From Chiridota heheva (lineage: Eukaryota > Echinodermata > Holothuroidea > Apodida > Chiridotidae): DNA of 64,000 nucleotides. Shown piece after piece: positions 12,585 through 25,437 of this stretch (positions are counted from its first letter, which is position 1; each line of letters opens with the position of its first letter). The notes under the pieces were generated by a model. It did no database searches and had not been told where the DNA came from. It saw only the letters and a program-made list of their open reading frames with translations. A program made the translations under genes and the position numbers. Location of the stretch: contig JAIGNY010004296.1 in NCBI GenBank assembly GCA_020152595.1, forward strand, positions 1-64,000, read 5' to 3'.

Positions 12585-12750
12585 ACTTATGCTTCAAGGC
12601 CAGTTGTCGTCTCTAACGTACGAGGTCACTGAAATTCAAATCTTGTGGTTTGATTGGTCGGAACACAATGGTACAGTGTGTACTTACATTGATAAGCGAA
12701 TCAGAATCGTTTTGGAATCAATGGTACACCGCCACATTTTAATCACAATA
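12585..12750 (+). repeat. 170-bp dispersed repeat, copy 1
   Basis: Contains GTCGTCTCTAACGTACGAGG, a TTTGATTGGTCG block, an ATGGTACAGTGTG block, then ACACCGCCACATTTTAATCA. Three more copies are at 15548-15715 (same strand), 16280-16465 and 42455-42625 (both inverted). The GGCCAGTTG end against the AAAGGCCATCT end suggests short inverted termini, hence a miniature element. Confidence 0.7.
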
Positions 12751-13625
12751 TATATGGCCTGTAACTGCTTTAAAATCCATGAAAAATGACGAAAATAGCA
12801 CCCAAAAAAACCAAAGGACCAAATTGGTTAAAACTTGACCATTTTACTGTTTAGAGCATTTTGAATTTTCAGGCCAAAATATGCAAAATTGTGTTTCTCT
12901 TTAAGTTCCTCTGGTGATGTAGTCACACATTTTGTGAAAAATGGAAAGGAATTCTAACCAAACGGTTTTAAGTGTTGACCAAACCCTTAACCAAATTCTA
13001 GCAGGGATAGACTTTGTCATTATTTTCAGGAACAAAATGTAACATAAATTATGCATTCACTGCAGATCGCTAAAACTTTGATCAGTCATAATTCAAAAAC
13101 TGTACGTGCTATTAACAAGATTGAAAGATTGTTGTGTTTATAATTTAATGCTCTTTTTCGTGGGCTAAAAATCTGTAGGCGTCCATAGACCTTTAAACAT
13201 ACTTTCTAAGCAACAAAACGTGAAAAGTGGATTTCCATTGACATCATTGTAAGTTTCTAACCCCCACTCAGAGTCGTGGCTAGGGTAAAATAAGTGGGGG
13301 TGCAAAATGAAGACGGTAACATTTTATAGAATGGTCCCTTTTACCCGTTTCCGTTGCACTGATTGAACTTGATTTAAAGAACTACACGTTTGTTATAACT
13401 GGCCTTCATATTTCAGTTATGATTTCGTTCCTCCATGTCTCCCCTAAAAATATTTGTCCTCGCAAGAATATAAGGGACCATTTGTTTAGAATAGTGGGTG
13501 TTAAAATACCACCTCATATCCCTCCCCCAGGTAACCACGCCACTGCATGCGGGCCCATGCACCTAGGCAGAACCGTTTCTCCTCCTCCCCATATGCATGT
13601 ACATTAATATAGATTAAGAACTCAC

Positions 13626-13798
13626 CTCTCTGTCAATTGGCTGTTTTAAGATCACATCTCCAGAAATTGGGTCCACTGAGAGAAATTGATAAGCATCTAA
13701 AATTGTATAGCTCAAATAGTTAGAACTTGTTAATTGTATTCCGTACATTACATTGTCACCATCTGGATCGTATGCATCAAGAGTGAATACTGTAGAAT
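13626..13798 (-). CDS. Cadherin exon 3: core of EC1
   Basis: This 173-nt exon encodes the body of the first cadherin repeat. Visible motifs are LDAYDPDGDNVMYGI (the DxD/DxDGxN calcium-ligand region and following strand), then FLSVDPISGDVIL (the F-x-V-D-x-x-x-G-x-I signature) and PIDRE (the LDRE-type calcium motif). The acceptor is TTTTAG|AT (phase 1) and the donor is GAG|GTGAG (phase 0). The exon shows no stop and keeps full agreement with its neighbours, so this is functional coding sequence. Confidence 0.9.
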
Positions 13799-13964
13799 CT
13801 AAAAGATAAAAGAGAAAAGGGAGCTTTCAACATCAATTTCAAAACCGGGATCATTCGACTCCCCACGGTCAGACGGTAAAAAGGTACTAAAGGGTTAAGG
13901 GCCTACATAATACTGGCTCGCCTGTACAGAGAAAACCATACAAGCTATCAAATTGACACTTAGT

Positions 13965-14705
13965 GGGAGGGTGTAGTGTGATGTGAACTTATGTCCCGCA
14001 CAAGTTGGGTTATGTAGGTCAAAGGTCGGAGGTCAAATAATTGATCGAAAATCAATTTTGTGTTGTGCTGCCGGGAAAAACCGTATACTGATATTGGGTT
14101 GGTACTTGGTGTGATAATGGAAGGTGATGTAAGGTTATGTCCCGCAGAAAATGGACCAGTCATTTAAAGATCAAAGGTCAGAGGTAAAATAGTTAATTTA
14201 AAATGGCAAATTTTGGTCGGTTGCGTCTTAAAAATCGTACGTGCAATTGGGTTGTTACTTGGTGGGTTGATGAAGGATGATATAAAGTTGTATCTTGAAA
14301 AAGATGTGACATGTTGCTTAAAGGTCAAAAGTCAGAAGTCAAATATTAAAGGTACATTTTGTGAGCAATTCATTGGAAAAAAACGTTATGCTATTGTATT
14401 CATCCTTAATTATTTGGTGGAGGTATTTACTTAATGGGTTGGAGAAAGGTGATGCGGGCTTATGTCTCACATATAACGGCATACGCCACTTCAAAGGTCA
14501 AAGATCATATGTCAAATAATTGATTAGAATAGTACATATTTGTTCGCGCTTCCTGGGAAAACCATAAAGGATATTAGGTTGACACTTGGTGGGTAATGTA
14601 ACTTGTGGGTTAATGGAAGTTAATGTAGTAGGTGTTGTGTCTCGCACATATTGGGACATGTCAATAAAAAGTCAAAGGTCAGAGGTCAATTAATGGATAT
14701 GGAAT
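13965..14705. repeat. Five-copy ~160-bp tandem repeat with AGGTCA direct repeats
   Basis: Five diverged units begin near AAGGTCA blocks at about 14021, 14172, 14320, 14491 and 14674. Each carries text like TTATGTCCCGCA, then a TCAAAGGTCAGAGGTCAAAT-type block, then a line like TTGGGTTGGTACTTGGTGGG. The AGGTCA pairs spaced by one base resemble nuclear-receptor DR1 elements; the last unit has a perfect one (14676-14688). The array sits in intron 2 of the cadherin gene. Confidence 0.7.
14676..14688 (+). promoter_or_regulatory. DR1-type nuclear receptor half-site pair
   Basis: AGGTCA-G-AGGTCA is a perfect direct repeat with one-base spacing, the binding pattern of HNF4, RXR and PPAR-type receptors. 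It lies in a repeat unit, so it may have no regulatory role. Confidence 0.35.
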
Positions 14706-14842
14706 GATACATTATATGTTATGTTCCTGAAAAACATTTGATCAATTTACAAATTATATATGTGGCAAAAGTAATAAGGTCAGCCTGTCAGCAACTCCGT
14801 GGATTGCCATCTTATTTCCTTGTTTTCTCCAACAAGAGTCAT

Positions 14843-15016
14843 TAATAGCATAGCAAAGTTTAACGTCCCGAAAGCATCCAGTGCTGGACATTATATCAAG
14901 ACGGCCACGGCCTTTAATAACCAGTTGTGAACTCACTGGTTGCAGATCCACCGGAATATGAATTCGGGACCTGCGGGTGCACAACAAAGCACTAACCGCT
15001 ACACCACAAAGGTCTA
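14843..15016 (-). repeat. tRNA-derived SINE
   Basis: On the minus strand the head reads GGTGTAGCGGTTAGTGCTTT (A-box-like) followed by GGTCCCGAATTCATATTCC (B-box-like, degenerate), as in a tRNA. The body continues with CAACCAGTGAGTTCACAACT, then GGCCGTGGCCGTCTTGAT and GGACGTTAAAC. A body-only copy lies at 48589-48700 and a diverged full copy at 53262-53398, which supports a family. The internal RNA polymerase III promoter would lie in the head. Confidence 0.75.
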
Positions 15017-15547
15017 AACTACTAATTTTTAACAAAAGAAAGCAATATGAAGCTCATCATAATAGCCAATAAGAGCCATATTTTCTTCAAGGTAATGAAG
15101 TTATAAACTATAATACTTTTATAATTGTTTTTCACTTCTTAATGATAAACTCCAAGGCGTTTTCTCAATTTCTTTTCGTTCGCACTCATTCATCTTTTTA
15201 CTACAATACCAAAAATTCTTATAATCCTCGATGCACTCACAACTAGCCCACAGTTGACAGTATATTAAGTATACTGGAATATTTAAATGATATTCTTTAC
15301 CCAAATCGTTTAGTTATAGCAGTGGCGTAGGAAGTGGGGCCACAAGACATGATCTCCAATAATTATTTTGAGGGGGCCGTATTTTGTCCTTTCAACTGTC
15401 CAATGATGACGATGGGGAATTAGTTTTGAAGAGTCAGGTTCCCTTCACATATCACATATTTTGTTATGATCCCAAAGTGTGCATGAATTAATAAGTCGGC
15501 ACAAAGCCTTTATTTGGAATGTTCTAGATGAGCATGCTATTTGAGCA

Positions 15548-15715
15548 AGTTGTTGTCGCCTCTAACGTACGAGGTAAATAAAATTCAATTCCCGTGTTTT
15601 GATTGGTCGAAAGACAATGGTACAGTGTGCACGTATATTGATAGGCCAATCAGTATCGATTTGGAATAAATTGTACGCCGACACATTTTAATCACGACAG
15701 ATGGCCTTTAAGCAG
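15548..15715 (+). repeat. 170-bp dispersed repeat, copy 2
   Basis: Same family as 12585-12750: GTCGCCTCTAACGTACGAGG, TTTTGATTGGTCGAAAG, CAATGGTACAGTGTG and ACACATTTTAATCACG in the same order. Ends near ATGGCCTTTAA. Confidence 0.7.
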
Positions 15716-16126
15716 CCCTTTTTCTTCTCTCGACGGGCCTTTCAAAGATATTTTCCTGCACGAGGAAAATAAGAATTTTACAAGGCCTTAGATTATTTTT
15801 CAACACTGGGACATAAAATCATATCTAAACAATAATCAGGTAATAGTATATAAGCTTCCGAAATGAGACATTGCATCCTCAAACTATATTCTTATTCATA
15901 TTCACTTCATGTAATATTATATAAAAGGAAGACATAATATTTCACTGGCTGGTGGATGAATGTAATCTTGAAAGATGTTTTCAATTGTTTTTGCTTCTTT
16001 TTTTGGGAGAAAAAAATAAAAATTAGAAAACGGTTGCATATTTAAGAAATACATGAATGATTAAAACGAAATCTCACGAATAATGGGCGACAATTTTTTT
16101 TCACACCTCATGGCAGAAAAACTTAC

Positions 16127-16168
16127 TAGTAGTTGTGTCCTCAGAAATTGTTTCGTCATCTTTGTTTC
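16127..16168 (-). CDS. Cadherin exon 2: start of EC1 (42-nt micro-exon)
   Basis: Read from an internal AG acceptor (GACGACGAG|GAAAC), the exon encodes NKDDETISEDTTT, the classic opening strand of a cadherin repeat (x-I-S-E-D-T). It enters and leaves in phase 1, matching exon 1 and exon 3, and ends at A|GTAAGT. A more pyrimidine-rich acceptor lies 41 nt upstream (exon 16127-16209). It would read ADAPRFVDDEE and then lose the frame, giving a stop in exon 3. So either the internal site is the productive one or the copy carries a one-base deletion. The phase agreement favours the internal site. Confidence 0.6.
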
Positions 16169-16279
16169 CTCGTCGTCAACAAACCGTGGCGCATCGGCAT
16201 GGGTGCTTCCTAAGCAGAATGAATAATGAAAGTGGAAGCATTCAAGTATATAATATCTTCAACTTTTCTTGTATATGCA

Positions 16280-16465
16280 ATAAATACTTAAAGGCCATCT
16301 ATCGGTATTAAAATGTGGCGGCGCACATTTTATTCCAAAATAATCACTGATTGGCCTATCAGTATAAGTGCACATTGGAACATTGTAATTCGACCAATCA
16401 AAATACACGAATTTAATTATATTTACGTCGTAAGTTAGAGACGACAACCAGACAACTGGCTTTTA
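16280..16465 (-). repeat. 170-bp dispersed repeat, copy 3 (inverted)
   Basis: Reverse complement of the family: AAAGGCCATCTATCGG, AAAATGTGGCGGCGCACATT, ACCAATCAAAATACACG, then GTTAGAGACGACAACC and AACTGGCTTTTAAA. The ends TTAAAGGCCA and TGGCTTTTAA look like short inverted termini. It lies beside cadherin exon 2. Confidence 0.7.
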
Positions 16466-16469
16466 AAAA

Positions 16470-17680
16470 TGTAATTATCATGTTCATAGAAACAATATAC
16501 AGGAACGACATATATTTGGCATTACAATAAAACAGGGGCGTGTGCAAAATATTTATATATAGGCCAAGTATTTGGGGCTGTTTGCCCACTATTAACTTTC
16601 TATAGGTGCAGGAAATTGCACTTTTGTATGAGGTGTGCGACCTCTTTCCTTAATGCGAATACTAACAATATTGTCCTCTCTGGTGTGGGGATCTGGGGAA
16701 ATACAATTAGCGAAGAAGAAGTTTTGACAGTTTTTGTCTTATTACGGAAATTTGTTCGTTCATTCTTTAAAATTTTAATAATTTCCTTAAAATTTCTAAA
16801 GGTCTCAAATTCTCTGTATAGATTGGTTCAAGTTTTCTTGGGCCTTTTCAATGGCACGCATTTAAAATGAAGTCAATCTAAAGGTGCTGCACAAATGTAT
16901 CAAGCTTCTCACTGGAAACCGTCAGACATTTCTTTTACTCTGCCGGGGACGAAGATTTATACCTGAGAAAAAGCATGCATGAAGACATTTAGCCCCATCG
17001 TCAGGGTAGAGAGCACTTCCCACCCATCCTATCGGACAAATTTCTTTACCAGTCTCCATCCAAGAAGTAAAAAAAAAAAACATCATAGTTAAAGAAATGG
17101 TAACAAGAACATGAACTTAAATGGTTTGACATGTTTGAGATCTACTAAAAAAAACCTAAAACAGCAAAATGTCGCATCCAAATCAGTTAGTAATTGTCCA
17201 TTTTACAGCATTTTTAAACAGAGATACCTAATTAGCATAAATTGCGCAATATTTTGTGACCTCAATATGGGACAACCAGAAAATTGCTTATTGGAGGAAG
17301 ACTACCTGCTTTTGTTTTTCCGTCCTTCTCCCAAACAGGGAACTGTTATAGATTTTGAATTGCATGGAGAAATTGGCAACTCTTTAACAAGAAATTAGGT
17401 GTTATTATAAGCTTAACCCTGATTTAGCAGCAGTAGGCTTATAACCAAATCTGAGAACGTGTGATATTTGAAATTTGGGAAAGAAATAGACCTACAGAGA
17501 ATGAAGTTAAAGAATTCCTGTTCATACATCATTACGTTTGTGCATGCTGTTTTACTTTGATTTCTCTAACCTTCAAAACTCCTCTGGGTAATCTTTACCT
17601 ATCCATATACCATATGTCACAATTATAGAATATAGACAACATTTTTAATTGGATTTAAAGTAGCATTTCATTAAATGAGG
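16470..17680. other. Intron 1 of the cadherin gene, nothing recognised
   Basis: Between the repeat near exon 2 and exon 1 I see no exon, intact transposon or RNA gene. The ORFs at 16616-16870 and 17111-17398 show no family resemblance. Confidence 0.4.
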
Positions 17681-17688
17681 ATACTTAC

Positions 17689-17737
17689 CAACGCAAAGAA
17701 GCAGACAGAGTAAGAAGAAAATGTTCCTTGACGTCAT
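17689..17737 (-). CDS. Cadherin exon 1: start codon and signal peptide
   Basis: The exon starts at an ATG at 17737 and encodes MTSRNIFFLLCLLLCV plus the first base of a Gly codon, a typical short secretory signal (basic residue, then a run of Phe/Leu/Cys). It ends at a strong donor (G|GTAAGT) in phase 1. I chose this start because the hydrophobic stretch follows directly and because the phase fits exon 2 with its internal acceptor. The 5' UTR and transcription start are not identifiable. About 170-320 bp upstream is a three-copy repeat with long C-runs. Confidence 0.75.
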
Positions 17738-17899
17738 CCCAAAACAGGTTTGTTTTTCGTACTAGGTTCAGCTCCAGTCATTTATTTACTGTCATGCATG
17801 CAACTGTTTTGAAATTTGCAATTGTTTTACGATCTCCCTACGGAACGCTATCTTGTAGCAAAATATTTCTGATGGAAGAAAAGAATAAGTTCGGTACTG

Positions 17900-18045
17900 A
17901 TAGTGAGCGAGTAGTTTACCCCCCCCCCCCTTCCCCTCCCTCTCCTTACCCCTTCCACCTTAAAATAGTGACCGAGTAGTTTACCCCCACCCATTACCAT
18001 CTTAAAATAGTGAGCGAGTAGTTTACCCCCCCCCCCCTCTCTTTC
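17900..18045. repeat. Three-copy GAGCGAGTAGTTTACCCCC repeat
   Basis: Units beginning GTGAGCGAGTAGTTTACC at 17903, 17969 and 18010, each with a C-run and a TTAAAATAGTG joint. The repeat sits 170-310 bp upstream of the cadherin start codon, so it may lie in the promoter or 5' UTR. Confidence 0.65.
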
Positions 18046-18140
18046 TTTAAAGAACACAGTTTGCCCGTCTGAATGCCCAATTCCGGCATGCACGCCATAT
18101 GATTATTATATAGTTGATACGTTGTCTTTAATACTAACGA

Positions 18141-18164
18141 GGAGGAGCTTGTCCCAGCTCCTCC
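18141..18164. other. Perfect 9-bp hairpin
   Basis: GGAGGAGCT, loop TGTCCC, AGCTCCTCC. A second inverted pair nearby (CAAGATAGCAATGGCAC near 18243 and GTGCAATTGCTATCCTG near 18330) suggests a small foldback region. Role unknown. Confidence 0.45.
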
Positions 18165-18369
18165 CCGAAAAAAGAAAAGCAAACTCTGTCCATCCTATCA
18201 AATTCCCATCCCCGGTAGCAATTGTACCCTTTTTCCCCAGACAAGATAGCAATGGCACACATTTCCTCTTGTCTGATTGGCTTAAATTCTGGACCCTAAC
18301 CCTAACCTAAGCCTAACTTAGCTCAAATAAGTGCAATTGCTATCCTGTTGGGGAAAATAGCGCCCCAGT

Positions 18370-19270
18370 TACGTATGCCACTTAATCAGCAGATAAGCAA
18401 ATATAGTTGATAAATCTAGCACTAAAAATGAATATGGATACCTACGCCAGCGCCACCATTAAAATTGTACAAACTATACTGTTATGTCACCGGTTTCAGA
18501 AACTGTACGTTGTTATAAAATTGATATCATGAAACAAAACTATTTACATCCTGAAGCTGTATTAGGTGCATAATAGGCTTAAACTATTTTAGAGGTCCGG
18601 TGTCTATATTCCATCCAGTCCTGTATCACAGTGGCGGAACTTGAGATATTTGAGGCAAATCACATTAAACAGTGGTGAATTTAGTTCATTGTCAATAAAG
18701 TTCATTTTTATCCGAAAATATTGAAAAGGAAATATAAGAATATATAATAATAAAAAAGTAATAAAAAGGTCGTCCATGTTTATAATTTGTTCAGCCCAAT
18801 GCATGCCTTTATATAGGCTATAAGAGGATGATAACAATAAATGGCGCTCAAAACGTCAATCATTTGCAAGCGTATATACAGCAGTCCGGAAGATCTCCTA
18901 AAACTATAGGGGATGAAAGATCTCCAAAAGTAGGAGATAGAAATCGGGGGGCCCCATTTCGCGATATTACCCATAATGCCCTATTCTCTTCCATAGACTT
19001 AGTATGTCGGGCATACATAAAATGGTACTTAAAACGGCTTCTGTACTACATGGGATACGAGTATTCGCTTACTTTAAGCACTTCAGAGTAAATGAACAAA
19101 AATGTGTTGCTTCAAAATATTGATGAAGAATGAATGGAAATTACGTTGATTATGGGTTCACGGAATTGGAACACGAACATGTCATCTTCTAAAAGTAGGA
19201 TCTTTTTTAGACTGTACAGTCTTACTTTCCGAATCTTGAATTAACTGATGAAAATGATTTGAAAACAAGT
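18370..19270. other. Intergenic, nothing recognised
   Basis: AT-rich sequence without recognisable genes or transposon termini. Confidence 0.4.
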
Positions 19271-19272
19271 AG

Positions 19273-19776
19273 GAAAGTTGATAATCAGATCATTGATAAG
19301 TGTTGTACACGAAAGTACCAAGGCGATAGTTGCATAAGCCATGTAAATTAAGTGTTATTTATTGTCGAAATAAACTTTTCTAGATCCCAATATGAAAATC
19401 TCATTAATTTTTTTTGGCACAGGAAAACTTGAGGCAGCATACTTGTGTTGTTTTATAATCTAAAGAAAACCATGGACTGATTAATGGATTGAATTAGTAA
19501 ACAATTTGATCGAAATTGAGGGGGAAAGTTGATAATCAGATCATTGATAAGTGTTGATACACGAAAGTACCAAGGCGATAATTGCATAAACCATGTAAAT
19601 TAAGTGTTATTTATTGTCGAAATAAACTTTTCTAGATCCCAATATGAAAATCTCATTTATTTTTTTTGGCACAGGAAAACCTGAGGCAGCATACTTGTGT
19701 TGTTTTAGAATCTAATGAAAACCATGGACTGATTAATGGATTAAATTAGTAAACAATTTGATCGAAATTGAGGGGG
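19273..19776. repeat. 251-bp tandem duplication
   Basis: Two adjacent copies of about 251 bp, both beginning GAAAGTTGATAATCAGATCA and ending GAAATTGAGGGGG, differ at only a handful of sites. The high similarity suggests a recent duplication. Confidence 0.85.
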
Positions 19777-19957
19777 AATATCCCCTGACGTAATTTTTCC
19801 CCTCCCCCTTGCGTAAATTATTTGCTCGATTGTTTTATGTATACTGACATATAACTTTGCTCTCAATATGGCATGGTTGCCTCTCTTGCTAGCTTTCAGT
19901 ATTCAGGCTCAGTAAATAGGGTAAATTATTCAAATATATTTAGATATAAGAGTGTTT

Positions 19958-20094
19958 CAGCTGACGTCACGAGGTCACGTAACTTTGTTTACATCGCCAT
20001 TTTGTCGGTCAAAACCACTGTTGTCTGCTGTATACTTATTTAGACTTACATACGTTTGCATGTTGTTATATAAGATTATTTTTGTAAGATAATT
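19958..20094 (+). promoter_or_regulatory. Promoter-like DNA upstream of the THAP exon
   Basis: GCTGACGTCACGAGGTCACG holds a perfect CRE core (TGACGTCA), then TTTACATCGCCATTTTGTCG, reminiscent of YY1-type GCCATTTTG initiator regions, just before the ATG at 20095. The pattern resembles a TATA-less promoter. No transcript evidence is available. Confidence 0.35.
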
Positions 20095-20235
20095 ATGCTG
20101 GAACCTTGCTGTGCCGTTGGTTGCACTAATAGATGTGTGCGGGGGAATAAGAAGACATTTTCTCGATTTTAATATGATCCTGGTCGACGTTCGAAGTGGG
20201 TTTCTTCTGTACGACGCAACGGCTTTCAACATACG
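20095..20235 (+). pseudogene. THAP-domain exon with an in-frame stop
   Basis: The frame from the ATG reads MLEPCCAVGCTNRCVRGNKK, then TFSRF, a TAA stop (20170-20172), YDPGRRSKWVSSVRR and NGFQHT before a possible donor (ACG|GTAGG). The C-x4-C spacing, TF-x-RF and the DP-x-R-x-x-W core are the signature of the N-terminal half of a THAP zinc finger, a DNA-binding module of THAP proteins and P-element-like transposases. The stop replaces the residue usually before the acidic DP pair. No second half with the C-x2-H ligands follows; a retrotransposon remnant starts within 30 bp. It is either a dead first exon of a THAP gene or part of a transposon-derived gene. Confidence 0.6.
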
Positions 20236-20261
20236 GTAGGCCTTACACACTATGCAGTTCT

Positions 20262-22800
20262 GATTAAGCTGTTAAGCTGGATGTTCCAGTCTATAGGGAC
20301 AAGCCTTACCAGAGGAAAGTTTGGTGCTTACGACAAAGCAAACTTCTGGGATATGCAAGGGGTTTGTCAGATACTGACTGGTCAGCCATTTTTAGCACTA
20401 AAGGTCCTCAATCTGCCAGCAATATGGTCATTGAAGTAATATGTGACGCCATGGACATGTTCATTCCACATAAAATTGTCACAAAGGAAACTGGTGACAA
20501 AGCATGGTACAATGACAAGTGCAGAAGAGCTGCGAGGAAAAAGCGGCGCCTCTTTAGGAAAATGAAGAATCATAACACTCTTGTTAACAGGGAAAAGTTC
20601 GTATAAGCTAGGAGGATTTACATCCAGGCTGAGAAACAGGCAAGAAGAAACCATGACATCAAACTCAGAAAACACCTAACTGGTAAGTTACAATCTAAAC
20701 AGCAAAAAGTGGTGGAGTGTTGTCAACTCACTCTCTGGAAGGGCCGGTAACCCAGACATCCCTGTCATTGTAAACAATGGTACTGCACACATAACAGCAA
20801 GTGACAAGACCAATGTTTTCTGCCAGACCTTTGCAGAGAAATGTCGACTTCCAAATGCCAAAGATCTAGCACACGATGTCGGACATTCAACTACCACCCT
20901 CTTGGAAAAAAGTTGTTTTCAAACCTAAAGAAGTCAGGATGATCATGCGGAAGCTTAATCCAGACAAAACCTCTGGTCTAGATCAAATCCCAGCAAGAGT
21001 CCTGAAAGAATGTTGCAAAACTTGCCAGCCCTCTCTGTCATCTTTTTGACCTGTGATTCCTCCTGTGGTATATTCCCAAAGCAATGGAAGGCTACCTCTG
21101 TGATACCTATTCACAAAAGGAACTCAAGTTCAGATGCCACAAATTACCGCCGAATATTGTTACTCAGTATCCTCAGTAAAGTAATGGAAGCTGTAGGACA
21201 CAATCAACTTCAGAAGTACCTGCTTCAGAAAAATCGACTTTCCAGTAGACAGTTCGGCTTCAGACCAGACCAAAACACTGCTGACCTTCTCACCATCTTG
21301 TCTAAAACATGGAATGTTCACCTGAATAACGGAGACGAAGTGTGTGTCATTGCACCTAAAACTGTAAAAGGAGCCTTTGATAAAGTTTGGCATAATGGAC
21401 TTGGTGCTAAGATGAGGTCCAAAGGAGTGTCTGGGAAGCTGCTTTCCTGGCTTCAGAGCGATCTTCAAGGAAGAACCATCAAGGTTGTTAACTCTGGTCA
21501 GGCATCCACTCTTTCTTTTATCAATGTTTCGGTTCCACAGGGTTCTATCCTGGGCCCACTTTTGTTTTCAGTTTTCATTAACGATCTGGTTGAAGTGTGT
21601 AATAATGAGTTATACCTGTTACTGATGATTCCACCCTTTTGGTACCAACTCCATCGGGTGGAGGTGACTTAGCATCTTCCAGCTTGAACATGGATCTTGA
21701 GAGAATGAAAGCGTGGGCAGACAAATAGAAGGTAACCTTTGAACCTTCAAAATGTAAGGCCATTGTTATTTATATGAAGAGGAAACCTGCCAAGCCTACT
21801 TTGTTCTTTGGAAACTGCAAGTTAGATATTACAGTATTAAGAAATAGCTTGACATTCTTGGTGTTACAATAGACAGCAAGCTCTCATGGTCCAAACACAT
21901 GATCTTTCCAAAACTGCAAATAAAGCTGGTCAAGGGCTAGGAGCAGCGTAAAGTTGCTAATAAACTTGACATTATAGGCAGAGCTACTGTCTACAAAGCT
22001 TAGGTTCAAAGTATCCTGGAATATGCATGCTTAGCTTGGATGAACGCACCCCCTACAACCCTGGGCCTCTCAACACCATCCAAAGGAAGGCACTGAAAAT
22101 TATAGGTGTGGACGAGGTTACTGCCACAAACATGCTCTCCATCAATAGTCTCCACCATAGAAGACAGATTGCAGCAGTTACTGTTTGTACAAGATGCACA
22201 CTAGCCACTGCCCGTAGACCTTTAGTCTTTTTTGCCTTCACTTTTAGGTCAGAAGGCGTTCCACAAGATCAAGTGCGCCTGCACCCGAACATGCTCTCTC
22301 CTTGCCTGCACCCGAACATGCTCTCTCCTTGCCTGCACTCATACATGCTCTCTCCTCAAGTTTCCTGCACCCGAACATGCTCTCTCCTTGCCTACTGCCA
22401 GGACAAACTCTCTAGACAGAAGTTTCTTCCATACTACCACTAGAATATGGAATACCCTTCCAGTCTGCCAGTTGATGTTGTTGGTAATATAACAGATAAC
22501 GACATCCAAGCTTTTAAGACCCATGTCCATCGTGACCTCCCGTCTGGGAGATGATCGAGGGTTTTAAGCTGATTGTATGTAGTGGTTGATAGCTGTATTG
22601 GTGCATACTGTTGGACTGCCTCGGTCATGTGATGTTTATATTTCCCTTGTTTTTAGCTTTCTGTTTCTGCTATTCCCTTCAATTTTATGTGTGTTATTGT
22701 GTACTTGTTTTTCTTCTCTGAACAGCAGTGAACCTTTTGATTGGCTCATTGGAGCTGCTTAGTTATCTTCTGGTGTGGCTATTGTTCACACTTGCACTTT
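20262..22800 (+). mobile_element. Degenerate non-LTR retrotransposon (reverse transcriptase region)
   Basis: Read across several frameshifts and stops, the plus strand gives, in order: a linker region (WYNDKCRRAARKKRRLF at 20504-20554), KPDKTSGLDQIP-like text near 20957, then reverse transcriptase motifs QFGFRPDQNTADLL (about 21250), GAFDKVWHNGL (about 21370), VPQGSILGPLLF (about 21532) and a broken xDD box near 21625, then ILGVTIDSKLSW (about 21850) and WNTLP (22448). This order is that of Jockey/CR1/I-type LINE ORF2. The element is 5'-truncated (no endonuclease), the first catalytic Asp region reads APKTVKGAFD, and a base is missing before the DD pair, so it is dead. Its end runs into a (TA)n tract. 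Confidence 0.88.
22277..22397 (+). repeat. 26-bp tandem repeat inside the retrotransposon
   Basis: Four units of CACCCGAACATGCTCTCTCC plus TTGCCTG, slightly diverged, interrupt the downstream coding part of the LINE. It looks like a local expansion after the element died. Confidence 0.75.
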
Positions 22801-22801
22801 T

Positions 22802-25425
<2,624 letters not shown>

Positions 25426-25437
25426 ATCATTCCTGTT

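Larger units (their letters stand above)
2083..17737 (-). other. Cadherin gene, 5' portion (gene span)
   Basis: This is the span of the eight exons listed separately below; the gene continues beyond the left edge. Joined, they give about 252 residues: a signal peptide, a first cadherin repeat (EC1, exons 2-5), a second repeat (EC2, exons 5-8) and the start of EC3. All junctions are GT-AG and all phases agree. Cadherin repeats bind calcium between domains and mediate adhesion outside the cell. The short linker after the signal peptide, the order of motifs and the PPEF-type EC2-EC3 linker resemble the N-terminus of cadherin-23 and related long cadherins; this is inferred from memory of the family, without alignment. 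No transmembrane or cytoplasmic part lies in the window. Introns carry many repeats. Other long cadherins, including protocadherins with introns, are possible alternatives. Confidence 0.85.

Noticed and set aside
15319-15380. CAGTGGCGTAGG resembling a hAT terminus
   Set aside because: No matching inverted end or target duplication found downstream.
16127-16209. Reading the cadherin as a pseudogene because of a frameshift in exon 2
   Set aside because: An internal acceptor restores the frame exactly, and all other exons are intact.
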